NCBI RefSeq assembly: GCF_900104395.1
Contig: NZ_FMXX01000010.1
Length of the DNA stretch: 64,000 nt
Source of the DNA: Fusobacterium_C necrophorum
GTDB lineage: Bacteria; Fusobacteriota; Fusobacteriia; Fusobacteriales; Fusobacteriaceae
Strand: one strand, 5' to 3'
Positions 26,379-35,142 of this stretch are shown here, one piece after another. Each line of letters starts with the position of its first letter. Position 1 is the first letter of the stretch. The notes under the pieces are model-generated. The model saw nothing but the letters and a program-made list of their open reading frames with translations, was not told where the DNA came from and did not search any database. Both the position numbers and the translations under genes were made by a program.

Positions 26379-28619
26379 TTACTCAAAATAATATCCAATC
26401 GAAAAAGTCGTCAGGAATTCTTTTTCCTGATTATTTCGAGAAATAGATAATTCGATAGGACCTAATGGAGATTCATACAGAAGCGAGCTTGCAAAGCCGT
26501 GAATGTATTTTCTCCATTTTTTAGAGGATTGTTCGAAATCATTAATAGGGCTATGATATGCCATGACATTCCAGTTTCCTGCCCAATACACATTGTTTAA
26601 CACTTCGTATTGGATTCCTAAATTGCCTATCATAAATTTATCTACAATCTTTTGATGAGGACGATAGCCATAAAAAGAAAATTCATTCAATTCTATATTG
26701 TTTTGTAATCCTCCTATTTTAAAATATTGATCCACAGGTATTCTATTTCCTTGCATAATTCCGCCACTTAGATGATAAAGCCCTGTCAATTTGGAAGAAA
26801 TCGGTAAATATCCGTCTATTTGATAAGAGGGACCATAAATATTGCTGTTTTTCTTCGTAGAGCTCGTAGAGAATTTATATTCCGCCTCCGCTTTCATTCC
26901 GGATTTTCGGTTTCTGACATTATCGAAGCGAAATCTTAAAAAGGCATTGTTAAAATTTTTAGAATATTCAAAATATTTATAATCCGTATCTCCCGCTTCC
27001 AATTTCAATTTTGCATAGTTAGTGGACATTCCTGCCGATAGGAATAAATCATCCTGATACCTTGTAAAAACTCCTAATTCTCCTTTTAAAATTTCTTTTT
27101 TATAGCTTGCCAATCGATGGTTCTTTTCATAGAGATAAAAAGGTCTTTCATTGTAAGCCAGACGACTAAATAGACCAACTTCATCTGAAATTCCATAATG
27201 AAACAGAGAATATAGATCCAGCCCTAAATAATCTCCAATTTTTGCATTGATATTTGTCGTATTTCCAAACTTTCCGATATGATGTAAGGTACTTCCCAAA
27301 CGAAAAGCCGTCCCATAGTCTTTTTGATAGTGAAATCCTATTCCTAAGGTATTCTCCGGTATGACTTCTCCGTCCAAAAATAACTCCTTTCCTCTTCGTT
27401 CATAGTACACTTTGCTGATAAAGGGTAGACGATAGACTCTTAAAATCTTCTGTCTTAATTCTTCCTCTCCTATTTCCTTTCCTATGATGTCGGATAAAAA
27501 TTCCTCCACCACAATTCTGCTCTTTCCTTCAAAATTAGGAGATAAGTTCAATTTCTCAAAGAAAAGGATTGGAGTCGCTGAAATATTTTTTTCTATGTTT
27601 TCCTCCTCTTTTTTTGCTAAAGAAAGAAGAGCTTCCTTTTTTTTCTCGACCGCTTCCTCTCCCAATTTCAAAATTTCTTCTTTTTTTTGAACATCCAAAG
27701 CAGAATATTGTTGAATGTCAGGTTCTATCAAAATATGAACCAATTTTTTCTGTTCGGCATGAGAGGAAGAGGATTGAATAGCAATCAATTGATTTAAAAC
27801 GCTCAAAATGTTGTAATCCGAATTGTCTTTCAATTCATTTCCCACATCACTTCCAATGACAAGAGTCGCTCCCATCTCTATGACATCTTGAACCGGAAAA
27901 TTTCTGGAAATCAAGCCATCTACATAAGAAGTGCCTCCAATTTTAACCGGTTCCAATAGAGTGGGAATTGCCATACTTGCCGTCAACACTCGTGCCAAAT
28001 CTCCGGAAGAAAATGCCTTCGCCTCTCCGCTATTCAAATCTGTTGCAATAATTCGAAGCGGAATAGGAAGTTTATCAAAGTCCTGAATTCCTTCCACAGG
28101 TTTCAGAATATCCTTTAGTACCAGATACAAAAACTCGTTACTGGCCAATGCCTTTGGATAAGAAAAATTCAATTTTTTATCATAGTTGACCGTAATAATA
28201 TCATGTGGATTCCTCTTATAGGCGATATTTTTTACTAAGTCGTTATAATTTAAAGAATTCAAACAGTTTTCAATCTCATCCGCAGAATAACCGATAGAGT
28301 ACAGGCTACCAATGAAAGCTCCTATACTGGTTCCCGTAATATAATCAATATGAATATGTTCTTTTTCTAAAAATCGCAATAAAGAAAGATGAGCGTAGCC
28401 TTTCGCTCCGCCTCCGCTTAGTACTAAACCTATTTTTTGATTTTCTTTTTTGGGATTCTCCATCTCTTTTTCCTTTTCCAACTCTTGCAGACGTTGTTGC
28501 AAACTTGCTATCTGTTTCTTAAGATTGGAAATTTCTTCCTCTTTCGAAGAAACTGCCAAAGTATTGAGACTGAAAAGACAATAAGAGAATAAAAAAAAGA
28601 TCTTTGCTCGATGTTTCAT
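26379..28619 (-). CDS. fplA: Patatin-like phospholipase, type Vd autotransporter (FplA-like)
   Basis: A 746-residue outer-membrane protein. A signal peptide and a short coiled-coil (residues 25-52) precede a patatin domain with oxyanion hole GGGAKG (69-74), nucleophile Ser98 in GTSIG and catalytic Asp234 in DGLISRNFPV. A POTRA-like region and a 16-strand-type barrel ending in FSIGYYFE follow. This order defines type Vd secretion, known for FplA of F. nucleatum, a class A1 phospholipase. It ends three bases from the TSUP stop on the opposite strand. Confidence 0.9.
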   Translation of the reverse strand: MKHRAKIFFLFSYCLFSLNTLAVSSKEEEISNLKKQIASLQQRLQELEKEKEMENPKKENQKIGLVLSGGGAKGYAHLSLLRFLEKEHIHIDYITGTSIGAFIGSLYSIGYSADEIENCLNSLNYNDLVKNIAYKRNPHDIITVNYDKKLNFSYPKALASNEFLYLVLKDILKPVEGIQDFDKLPIPLRIIATDLNSGEAKAFSSGDLARVLTASMAIPTLLEPVKIGGTSYVDGLISRNFPVQDVIEMGATLVIGSDVGNELKDNSDYNILSVLNQLIAIQSSSSHAEQKKLVHILIEPDIQQYSALDVQKKEEILKLGEEAVEKKKEALLSLAKKEEENIEKNISATPILFFEKLNLSPNFEGKSRIVVEEFLSDIIGKEIGEEELRQKILRVYRLPFISKVYYERRGKELFLDGEVIPENTLGIGFHYQKDYGTAFRLGSTLHHIGKFGNTTNINAKIGDYLGLDLYSLFHYGISDEVGLFSRLAYNERPFYLYEKNHRLASYKKEILKGELGVFTRYQDDLFLSAGMSTNYAKLKLEAGDTDYKYFEYSKNFNNAFLRFRFDNVRNRKSGMKAEAEYKFSTSSTKKNSNIYGPSYQIDGYLPISSKLTGLYHLSGGIMQGNRIPVDQYFKIGGLQNNIELNEFSFYGYRPHQKIVDKFMIGNLGIQYEVLNNVYWAGNWNVMAYHSPINDFEQSSKKWRKYIHGFASSLLYESPLGPIELSISRNNQEKEFLTTFSIGYYFE

Positions 28620-28805
28620 ATATTTTCCCCGTTTTCTCTTTCATAATTTATTTTCATTATAGCAAGTTTGAAAAAGAAATTCAAGAAATAGAATAACAAG
28701 AAACTTGCTTATTTCTCAGAAATATGATATTCTTTTTTTATCAACGTTGCAGTTGTTTCGAAAGGAATCCGACCGCAATGCCACCGGTTTTAAACAATGG
28801 CAGCT

Positions 28806-28841
28806 TCACAACTTAAGTTAATATCACAACTTAAGTTAATA
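28806..28841 (+). repeat. Two perfect tandem 18-bp repeats next to a promoter
   Basis: The unit TCACAACTTAAGTTAATA occurs twice back to back (28806-28823 and 28824-28841). Each unit contains the 10-bp palindrome AACTTAAGTT. The second repeat ends one base before the -35 box at 28843, an ideal position for an activator or repressor. The protein that binds is unknown. Confidence 0.7.
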
Positions 28842-28842
28842 A

Positions 28843-28871
28843 TTGACAAAAATAGTAAAAAATGTTATGAT
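28843..28871 (+). promoter_or_regulatory. Consensus promoter
   Basis: TTGACA (28843-28848), a 17-bp spacer and TATGAT (28866-28871) form a near-perfect sigma-70-type promoter for the 82-residue gene and the PfpI gene behind it. Confidence 0.75.
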
Positions 28872-28908
28872 AAATCATAGAAATTTAATTAGAAATGAGG
28901 TAAGGAAA

Positions 28909-29157
28909 ATGTTTGAAGATTGGCAAGACAATTTATACGATTCTACGTTCGATTCCATTTTTAATGCTCTTATCGCAGAATACAAGGAAGGAAAATTGGA
29001 TGTAGAAGAATTGAAAGTAAATATTGCGGAACAACAACAAATTTTGCTAAATGCTTTTACGGAAGGAGAAGCAAAATCCACGTATTGTAATGCTATGATT
29101 GATGCTCATCAATTTGTATTATCTTTAATTACAACCGGTAAAATTGTAAACTACTAA
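28909..29157 (+). CDS. Conserved-looking small protein of unknown function
   Basis: An 82-residue acidic protein, largely helical, starting MFEDWQDNLYDSTFDSIFNA. I do not recognise its family; there is no signal peptide, membrane segment or metal motif. The open frame starts earlier but includes the promoter, and ATG 28909 has a GAGGTAAGG site. It is first in an operon with the DJ-1/PfpI gene, 18 bases apart, behind a strong and possibly regulated promoter. Confidence 0.7.
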   Translation: MFEDWQDNLYDSTFDSIFNALIAEYKEGKLDVEELKVNIAEQQQILLNAFTEGEAKSTYCNAMIDAHQFVLSLITTGKIVNY

Positions 29158-29175
29158 TCTCTTTGGGAGGTTTTT

Positions 29176-29724
29176 ATGAAAAAAGTTTTTGTATTATTGG
29201 CAAATGGCTTTGAACTGATTGAAGCAATGACTCCCGTCGATGTTCTACGGCGTTGTGGAGCGGAAGTCAATACGGTAAGCACAGGAGAAGATCTTTGGTT
29301 GAATTCCTCCAATGGAGTGACTCTGAAAGCGGACATCTATTGGGAAGAAGCTGATTTTGAACAAGGAGATATTTTGATTTTGCCGGGAGGCTATCCCGGT
29401 TATGTTCACCTACGAGAAAATAGACTGGTAGTCTCACAGGTGAAAAATTATTTATCTCAAGGAAAATATGTAGCAGCCATCTGTGGTGCTCCTTCTCTTT
29501 TTTCCGAGCACGAATTGGCATTACATTATCGATTGACAGGGCATTCCTCCATTCAGGAAGACTTAAAAAAGCAGCATGACTATACAGGAGAAAATACCAC
29601 AATTGACAGGAATCTAATCACAGGGATTGGAGCTGGACATTCTTTGGAATTTTCGTTTCAAATCGCTTCGCTTCTTTTTGAGAAAGAGATTATTGAAAAG
29701 GTAAAAGAGGGAATGGAGTTATAA
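29176..29724 (+). CDS. DJ-1/PfpI family protein
   Basis: A 182-residue cytoplasmic protein of the DJ-1/ThiJ/YajL class. The nucleophile elbow is AAICGAPSLF with Cys103, and the conserved glutamate lies in NGFELIEAMTP. Length and motifs fit the DJ-1 branch that protects against oxidative or glycation damage. The precise activity cannot be read from sequence. A terminator hairpin follows. Confidence 0.88.
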   Translation: MKKVFVLLANGFELIEAMTPVDVLRRCGAEVNTVSTGEDLWLNSSNGVTLKADIYWEEADFEQGDILILPGGYPGYVHLRENRLVVSQVKNYLSQGKYVAAICGAPSLFSEHELALHYRLTGHSSIQEDLKKQHDYTGENTTIDRNLITGIGAGHSLEFSFQIASLLFEKEIIEKVKEGMEL

Positions 29725-29733
29725 AAAAGTAGC

Positions 29734-29772
29734 AAAAAGAGGGAGCAGTGCAAGTACAAAATCCCTCTTTTT
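29734..29772 (+). terminator. Rho-independent terminator after the PfpI gene
   Basis: An 11-bp perfect stem, AAAAAGAGGGA (29734-29744) with TCCCTCTTTTT (29762-29772), followed by T residues. It starts ten bases after the stop codon. Confidence 0.8.
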
Positions 29773-30034
29773 TAGAGCTAAAATTACTTGCTCCCCTTTT
29801 AGTATTTTTATTTTACTCCTTTTGGGAATTTTTCATACAGGAATTACCTATGCAATGTATTTCTTCTGTATTCAGTATATCAAAACACAAACAATTGCTA
29901 TTTTCAGCTATGTTGATCCCATTGTCGCCATTCTCCTTTCTGCCCTAATCTTACATGAAAATATCGGACTTTCAGGATTGATAGGAACGATTTTAATTTT
30001 AGGTTCCACCCTAGCCAGTGAATTTATTTCGTAA
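29769..30034 (+). pseudogene. C-terminal fragment of an EamA/DMT permease
   Basis: One frame reads FSIFILLLLGIFHTGITYAM, then FSYVDPIVAILLSALILHEN and ends GSTLASEFIS. This is the last part of an EamA-family drug/metabolite transporter, which normally has ten helices and about 300 residues. Only about three helices remain, beginning at the terminator, with no start or ribosome site. It is a deletion remnant. Confidence 0.65.
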
Positions 30035-30044
30035 AAAAGAAAAG

Positions 30045-30608
30045 TCAACAAAAATCATAAAATACAATCCCGAATACAGCAGACAGCATGATTAAATTCA
30101 TACTGGAAAGTTTCTTTCCTACTATCTTTTGTGGTAAAAAGCTTAAAAGGGTCAAAAACAATACGAGTAGCAATGCACGAATATCTAATTTTTTCTCCCC
30201 ATGAAGTCCCGTATTTGTCAATATCATATACATTCCTGTCGCAAATATAATTCCAATCATACAGGGTTTCACACCTCGAAGTATGGCACGAACATATTTG
30301 TTTTCCAACATATTTTTTAATACAATCATAAGAAGAAGAACCATGAAAAAGGAGGGAAGAATCACCGCAATCGTTGAAAGAACTGCACCCCAAAAACCGG
30401 CTTGACTGCTTCCTATGTAAGTAGCTAAATTTACCATGATAGGTCCCGGGGTACTCTCGCTGACTGCAATCATATAAGTCAATTCTTCTTCCGTCAACCA
30501 AGCATAGGAGAGAACAATCTCTCGAATCAGCGGAATGGCACCATAAGCACCGCCAAATGCAAAGCATCCCACCTTCAGAAAGCCAATCACTAAGTTGATA
30601 TAAATCAT
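30045..30608 (-). CDS. Chromate transporter family protein, half-size (second)
   Basis: A 187-residue inner-membrane protein with the CHR domain signature KVGCFAFGGAYGAIPLIREI and SESTPGPIMVNLATYIG. It is a half-size (SCHR) member; two such halves are usually encoded in tandem and work together. It overlaps its partner by four bases. Chromate or another oxyanion is the presumed substrate. Confidence 0.88.
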   Translation of the reverse strand: MIYINLVIGFLKVGCFAFGGAYGAIPLIREIVLSYAWLTEEELTYMIAVSESTPGPIMVNLATYIGSSQAGFWGAVLSTIAVILPSFFMVLLLMIVLKNMLENKYVRAILRGVKPCMIGIIFATGMYMILTNTGLHGEKKLDIRALLLVLFLTLLSFLPQKIVGKKLSSMNLIMLSAVFGIVFYDFC

Positions 30609-31183
30609 TTTTTATCCCCTCTTTTCCCTCTCTTATTCTCTGTTATCAACATAAAAACCAAACTGAAAACACCGAAAAACAACATTAAAAGAACAGAGGA
30701 AATCCTAAGAGAAAATAAGAAAATCAGTAACATCATCATAGCGGCACAGAACACAATTCCCTGAGATAATTTATTTTTCGGCATTTTCTTTAGCATCGTA
30801 ACAGCAGCATTGAGAATAAGAATTCCTACATAAATTTTAATCCCTTTCAAAGCATGAGCAATCCATTGAATCTTCAAAAAATTGTCAAAAAAGATAGAAA
30901 TAATAAAAATGACAATAAAAGAAGGAAACACCATTCCAAGAGTCGAAATGACAGCACCGATAAGACCGGCTTGTTTATATCCGATAAAAGTTGCACAATT
31001 GATTGCAATAGGACCGGGAGTAGATTCTGCAATCACAGTTACATTCATCATATCTTCATGACTAATCCATTTCTTTTTCTCTATACAATTTTCTTCCATG
31101 AAAGAAATCATGGCATAACCGCCACCGAAAGTAAAAAAACCTATTTTACAAAAAGTAATAAATAATTCCAAGAGCAGTTTCAT
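30605..31183 (-). CDS. Chromate transporter family protein, half-size (first)
   Basis: A 192-residue inner-membrane protein with KIGFFTFGGGYAMISFMEEN and AESTPGPIAINCATFIG, matching the partner encoded just downstream. Expected to form a heterodimeric CHR transporter. A GAGGGGATATT site precedes the ATG. Confidence 0.88.
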   Translation of the reverse strand: MKLLLELFITFCKIGFFTFGGGYAMISFMEENCIEKKKWISHEDMMNVTVIAESTPGPIAINCATFIGYKQAGLIGAVISTLGMVFPSFIVIFIISIFFDNFLKIQWIAHALKGIKIYVGILILNAAVTMLKKMPKNKLSQGIVFCAAMMMLLIFLFSLRISSVLLMLFFGVFSLVFMLITENKRGKRGDKK

Positions 31184-31234
31184 AATATCCCCTCCCTTAT
31201 ATACTTTTCCATACTATGTAAAACCCAAAAAATA

Positions 31235-31257
31235 AGAGGGATTTTTACGTCCCCCTT
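31235..31257 (-). terminator. Terminator after purA
   Basis: On the minus strand a GC-containing stem (AGGGGGA with TCCCTCT, one G-U pair) is followed by TATTTTTT. It lies just after the purA stop and before the chromate transporter pair. Confidence 0.5.
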
Positions 31258-31269
31258 CCCTTTCATTTC

Positions 31270-32547
31270 CTAAATCTCATGAATATGAATATTTTGTGTT
31301 CTGTCCGGTCCCACAGACACCACAGAAATCTTACAATTTACAATTTCTTCAATTCTCTTCAAATATTTTTTACAATTTTCAGGGAGATCTTCATACTTTT
31401 GCACCTTCGTAATGTCTTCATCCCAACCGTCCAATTCTTCATAAATCGGTTTTGCTCTATATAGCAGGTCGGTATTTGCCGGAACGCTTTCATATCTTTC
31501 TCCGTCAATTTCATAGGCAGTACAAATTTTCAATTTTCCCAAGCCGCTCAACACGTCAATTTTAGTGATAACAATGTCTGTCAATCCGTTGATCATCGTA
31601 GCATATCTTCCCACAACCAAGTCCAGCCATCCGCATCTTCTCGGTCTTCCGGTAACCGCTCCGTATTCTCCTCCGATTTGTCTCACTTTTTCTCCAAATT
31701 CTCCCAATAGTTCCGTTACAAAAGGTCCTTCTCCCACTCGAGTGGTATAGGCTTTCATCACACCGATTCCCTTATCAATTTTTCTTGGAGAAACTCCGGC
31801 TCCTGTCGTAACTCCCCCCGTTGTTGGAGAAGAAGAAGTGACATAAGGATAGGTTCCATAGTTGATATCCAACATCATCGCCTGTGCCCCTTCGAAGAGC
31901 ACCAATTTATTTTCATCCAAAGCTTTGTTTACGATAGGAATCGTATCCTTGATTCTATGTTTAATTTTTTCAATATATCCTTTGTAGTCTGCTAAAATTT
32001 TATCATAATCCAAAGGATCGACTCCATAGATTTTGGTAAAAATTTCATTTTTCATTGCTAAATTTCTCTTTAATTTTTCTTCAAATTGAGGCATATCCAA
32101 CAAATCGGCCATTCGAATTCCATAACGACTGATTTTATCTTCATAACAAGGTCCGATTCCTTTTTTGGTAGTTCCTATTTTTAGTCCGCCCTCTTTTGCT
32201 TCTCGAAGTTCGTCCAATTTTACATGATATGGCATAATGACTTGAGCTCTGTCGCTGATAATCACATGATCCGTTTTCGCTCCTCTCGTTTCCAGAGAAG
32301 CCAACTCTTCTAATAAGACTTTCGGATCGACAACAACTCCCGGTCCTATCACACAAGTTCCTCCATGCAATACTCCGGAAGGTAATAATTTCAAAATAAA
32401 TTTTTCTCCGTTTACCACCACAGTATGCCCTGCATTATTTCCCCCTTGAAAACGTACCACATAATCCGCTCTATCCGCTAAAACGTCAATGATTTTTCCT
32501 TTTCCTTCGTCTCCCCATTGAGTTCCCACTACCACATATCCTGCCAT
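31270..32547 (-). CDS. purA: Adenylosuccinate synthetase
   Basis: A 425-residue enzyme that joins IMP and aspartate using GTP in AMP synthesis. It has the P-loop-like QWGDEGKGK at the start, NNAGHTVV, GTTKKGIGP, the switch-like GRPRRCGWLD and VGPDRTQNI at the end. Length is normal. It is last in the ymdB-prmA-cmk-waaA-trmB-purA run, 11 bases after trmB. Confidence 0.97.
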   Translation of the reverse strand: MAGYVVVGTQWGDEGKGKIIDVLADRADYVVRFQGGNNAGHTVVVNGEKFILKLLPSGVLHGGTCVIGPGVVVDPKVLLEELASLETRGAKTDHVIISDRAQVIMPYHVKLDELREAKEGGLKIGTTKKGIGPCYEDKISRYGIRMADLLDMPQFEEKLKRNLAMKNEIFTKIYGVDPLDYDKILADYKGYIEKIKHRIKDTIPIVNKALDENKLVLFEGAQAMMLDINYGTYPYVTSSSPTTGGVTTGAGVSPRKIDKGIGVMKAYTTRVGEGPFVTELLGEFGEKVRQIGGEYGAVTGRPRRCGWLDLVVGRYATMINGLTDIVITKIDVLSGLGKLKICTAYEIDGERYESVPANTDLLYRAKPIYEELDGWDEDITKVQKYEDLPENCKKYLKRIEEIVNCKISVVSVGPDRTQNIHIHEI

Positions 32548-32558
32548 GCTATAGCCTC

Positions 32559-33263
32559 CTATTTTACTTTTTGAATTTCTATATAGTTAATATTTTTATT
32601 ATGCTTGTATAAAAAAAGATGTTCAAATTCTGTTTTAATATTGTTTTCCGCCTTTTCGCTTTGATGTAAATCGGAAGTATGATAAATCACTTGATAATGT
32701 TCCAAACTACCCACCAATGCCAAAACATCTTGATAGTATTGATCATGATCCGTTTTAAAAAACAGGACTCCCCCTACTTTTAAGATGGAATCTAAAGAAG
32801 AGAACAACTTTTCTTGAATCATCCGATTCTTTTCATTTCCTTCCCAAGGATCCGGAAAATTGATGTATAAGCCTGACAACTCTTCTTTTCCTAAAAACTC
32901 TGACAATTCTTCTCCACGTCTTCTCAAAAATACCACATTGTTCAAGCTTTCTTTTTGACATTTGGAAGCAGCTAAACACAAACGTTTAAATCGAAGTTCC
33001 AAACCGATAAAGTTGCGTTCCGGATGTCTTTTCGCAATTTCTTTGGTAAAATTTCCGCTTCCTGTGCCAATCTCCAAATAAATCGGATTTTCATTTTTAA
33101 AGAATTCTTTCCACTTCCCCTTATAATCATTCATCATTTTCTTTTTAAAGAGAATATAATCGGGAAAATCCAACAATCTTAACATATAAGGATTGTAATT
33201 ATTTCTCGGTTTCTTGAAAAAATAACTCCATAATTCTTCTATTTCTTTTTCTTTATGTTCCAT
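32559..33263 (-). CDS. trmB: tRNA (guanine-N7)-methyltransferase
   Basis: A 234-residue class I methyltransferase with SAM motif YLEIGTGSGNFTKEIA, the TrmB motif NFIGLELRFKRL and the substrate motif NFPDPWEGNEKNRMI. It makes m7G46 in tRNA. The start overlaps the end of waaA by 25 bases, suggesting coupled translation. Confidence 0.92.
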   Translation of the reverse strand: MEHKEKEIEELWSYFFKKPRNNYNPYMLRLLDFPDYILFKKKMMNDYKGKWKEFFKNENPIYLEIGTGSGNFTKEIAKRHPERNFIGLELRFKRLCLAASKCQKESLNNVVFLRRRGEELSEFLGKEELSGLYINFPDPWEGNEKNRMIQEKLFSSLDSILKVGGVLFFKTDHDQYYQDVLALVGSLEHYQVIYHTSDLHQSEKAENNIKTEFEHLFLYKHNKNINYIEIQKVK

Positions 33264-34468
33264 TGAGCCTCTCTTTCTAAAATTTTCTTTCCAACCTCTT
33301 TGTTTTCTTGTAAAAAGTTTCTCACTTCTTCTCGTATGCTTTGAGATTGTTTTTCTATCTTATCAATAGCTTCTACTATTTCTTCCGAATTTCTTACCTG
33401 ATAGCCGATTCCTCTCTCCAAAACAGTTTTGGCGATTTCTTTCACATTTTGAGTATACGGTCCGAAGATAGGAGTTTTTTCATAGGATAAGGGTTCCAAT
33501 AAACTATGTCCCCCGATATTCACTAAGGTCGCTCCGACAAAGGTAACGTCCGCAATGGAATACAGTTTTCGCAATACTCCCATCCTATCTACCAACAATA
33601 CGGAAAATTCCTCTTCCCTCTTAAAATCACTATACTTTTGATAGGAAATCTTTCTTTCCTGTAATACTGTTTCCACTTCCGGAACTCTTTCCAAATGTCT
33701 GGGTACCAATACTAACCTATAGTTCTTTAGCTTCTGAAATGCATTCAAGAGAATATCATACTCTCCCGTTCTGGTGCTTCCTGCCACCCAGACACGATGA
33801 GCTTGAAGACAAAATTCTCGACGATATGCTTCCCGTTCCTCTTCAGAATAGCTTGGCATGGGAATATCAAATTTCAAATTTCCTACCGTGTAACAGTCTT
33901 CCTTCTTTGCTCCCAGACTGATGTAACGTTTTTTATCTTCCTCAGTTTGCACATAAAAACTTTCTATTTTCTGTAACACTGCTTTTAATAGAAATTTTAT
34001 TTTTTGATAACGTCGAAAACTTTTGCCGGAAATTCTACCATTGACCACAACCACTCTCGCCTCTTGATGACAAAAAGTGATGAGATTGGGCCAAAGCTCC
34101 GTTTCGATAAGGTATAAATTTTGCAAGGAAATCTTATCCAAAATCTTCTGAATGGATGTTTTATCATCCAAAGGAAAATATAGAATATGAACTCTTTCCT
34201 CTTTTCCATATTTTTGTAGAGCCGTTTCTCTTCCGGTATCCGTAAATACCGTTAATAAAATATCTCCCTCAAAGTTTTCCAAACAGGTTTGTAAAAATTG
34301 TTCCAACAAATTGACTTCTCCAACGGAAGAAGCATGTATCCAAATATGAATATTTTTAGATAAAGCGTCATAATTTTGCAAAAGTCTGCTACGAATAAAA
34401 TTCTTTTGTTTTCGACTTCCTAAAATAGAAATCATAGTCAAAAGAAATCTATGACATCGAGAATACAT
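33239..34468 (-). CDS. waaA: 3-deoxy-D-manno-octulosonic acid transferase
   Basis: A 409-residue GT30 glycosyltransferase that adds Kdo to lipid A precursor at the inner membrane. The N-terminal half has IWIHASSVGEVNLL and LIETELWPNLI, and the C-terminal half VAGSTRTGEYDIL and VGATLVNIGGHSLLEPLSYE. It confirms a lipopolysaccharide-bearing outer membrane. Length is normal for the family. Confidence 0.93.
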   Translation of the reverse strand: MYSRCHRFLLTMISILGSRKQKNFIRSRLLQNYDALSKNIHIWIHASSVGEVNLLEQFLQTCLENFEGDILLTVFTDTGRETALQKYGKEERVHILYFPLDDKTSIQKILDKISLQNLYLIETELWPNLITFCHQEARVVVVNGRISGKSFRRYQKIKFLLKAVLQKIESFYVQTEEDKKRYISLGAKKEDCYTVGNLKFDIPMPSYSEEEREAYRREFCLQAHRVWVAGSTRTGEYDILLNAFQKLKNYRLVLVPRHLERVPEVETVLQERKISYQKYSDFKREEEFSVLLVDRMGVLRKLYSIADVTFVGATLVNIGGHSLLEPLSYEKTPIFGPYTQNVKEIAKTVLERGIGYQVRNSEEIVEAIDKIEKQSQSIREEVRNFLQENKEVGKKILEREAQWNIKKKK

Positions 34469-34477
34469 TTACCTCAC

Positions 34478-35134
34478 CTATCTTTTTTGATCAATTTCTT
34501 TGGAAACTCTTGCGACAACTTCATCAATACTCATAGTACTGCTGTCAATTTCAATCGCATCTTCCGCCTTTCGTAAAGGGCTTTCTTTTCTTGTGGAATC
34601 AATATGATCTCTTTCCTGAATAGACTGAAGAACTTCTTCATAGGAAATTCTTTCTCCCTTTGCCTGATATTCCAAAAATCTTCGCTTTGCTCTTTCTTCT
34701 GCGGAAGCTAAGAGAAAAATTTTCACATTCGCCTCGGGAAAGACTACAGTTCCTATGTCTCTTCCGTCTAAAATGACTTCTTTCCCTTTTGCAATTTCTC
34801 TCTGCAAATATACCAATTGCTCTCGAACCGCTTTCAAAGCTGCAATCTCGGAAACATGGGAGCTCACTTTCGGTCCTCGTATTTCTTCGGAAACATCCTG
34901 TCCATTGACAAAAAAAGTTTCCTCCTTCATATCCAACCGTACCCCTTGCAAAGCTTTCCGACAAACTTCTTCCTTATTCCAAGCAATGGAATGTTCCAAG
35001 AAAAACCAAGTAATCATTCGATACATTGCTCCCGTATCCACATAAGTAAAATGATACTGCTTTGCAATCTCTTTTGCAATGGTACTTTTTCCACTTCCTG
35101 CAGGTCCGTCTAAAGCTACAATAAACTCTTTCAT
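34478..35134 (-). CDS. cmk: Cytidylate kinase
   Basis: A 218-residue CMP/dCMP kinase with Walker A DGPAGSGKST (residues 9-18), YVDTGAMYR, LDGRDIGTVVFPEA and the lid RRFLEYQAKG. An upstream extension of 12 codons overlaps prmA; ATG 35134 follows TTAGGAGGAAAG and is preferred. Confidence 0.95.
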   Translation of the reverse strand: MKEFIVALDGPAGSGKSTIAKEIAKQYHFTYVDTGAMYRMITWFFLEHSIAWNKEEVCRKALQGVRLDMKEETFFVNGQDVSEEIRGPKVSSHVSEIAALKAVREQLVYLQREIAKGKEVILDGRDIGTVVFPEANVKIFLLASAEERAKRRFLEYQAKGERISYEEVLQSIQERDHIDSTRKESPLRKAEDAIEIDSSTMSIDEVVARVSKEIDQKR

Positions 35135-35142
35135 CTTTCCTC

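Noticed and set aside
29267..29602. 111-residue open frame antisense to the PfpI gene
   Set aside because: The sense frame has a complete DJ-1 domain and a good ribosome site; the antisense frame has neither.
30055..30567. 170-residue open frame inside the chromate transporter gene
   Set aside because: Same-strand alternate frame of a well-supported gene; cysteine- and serine-rich shadow sequence with no homology.
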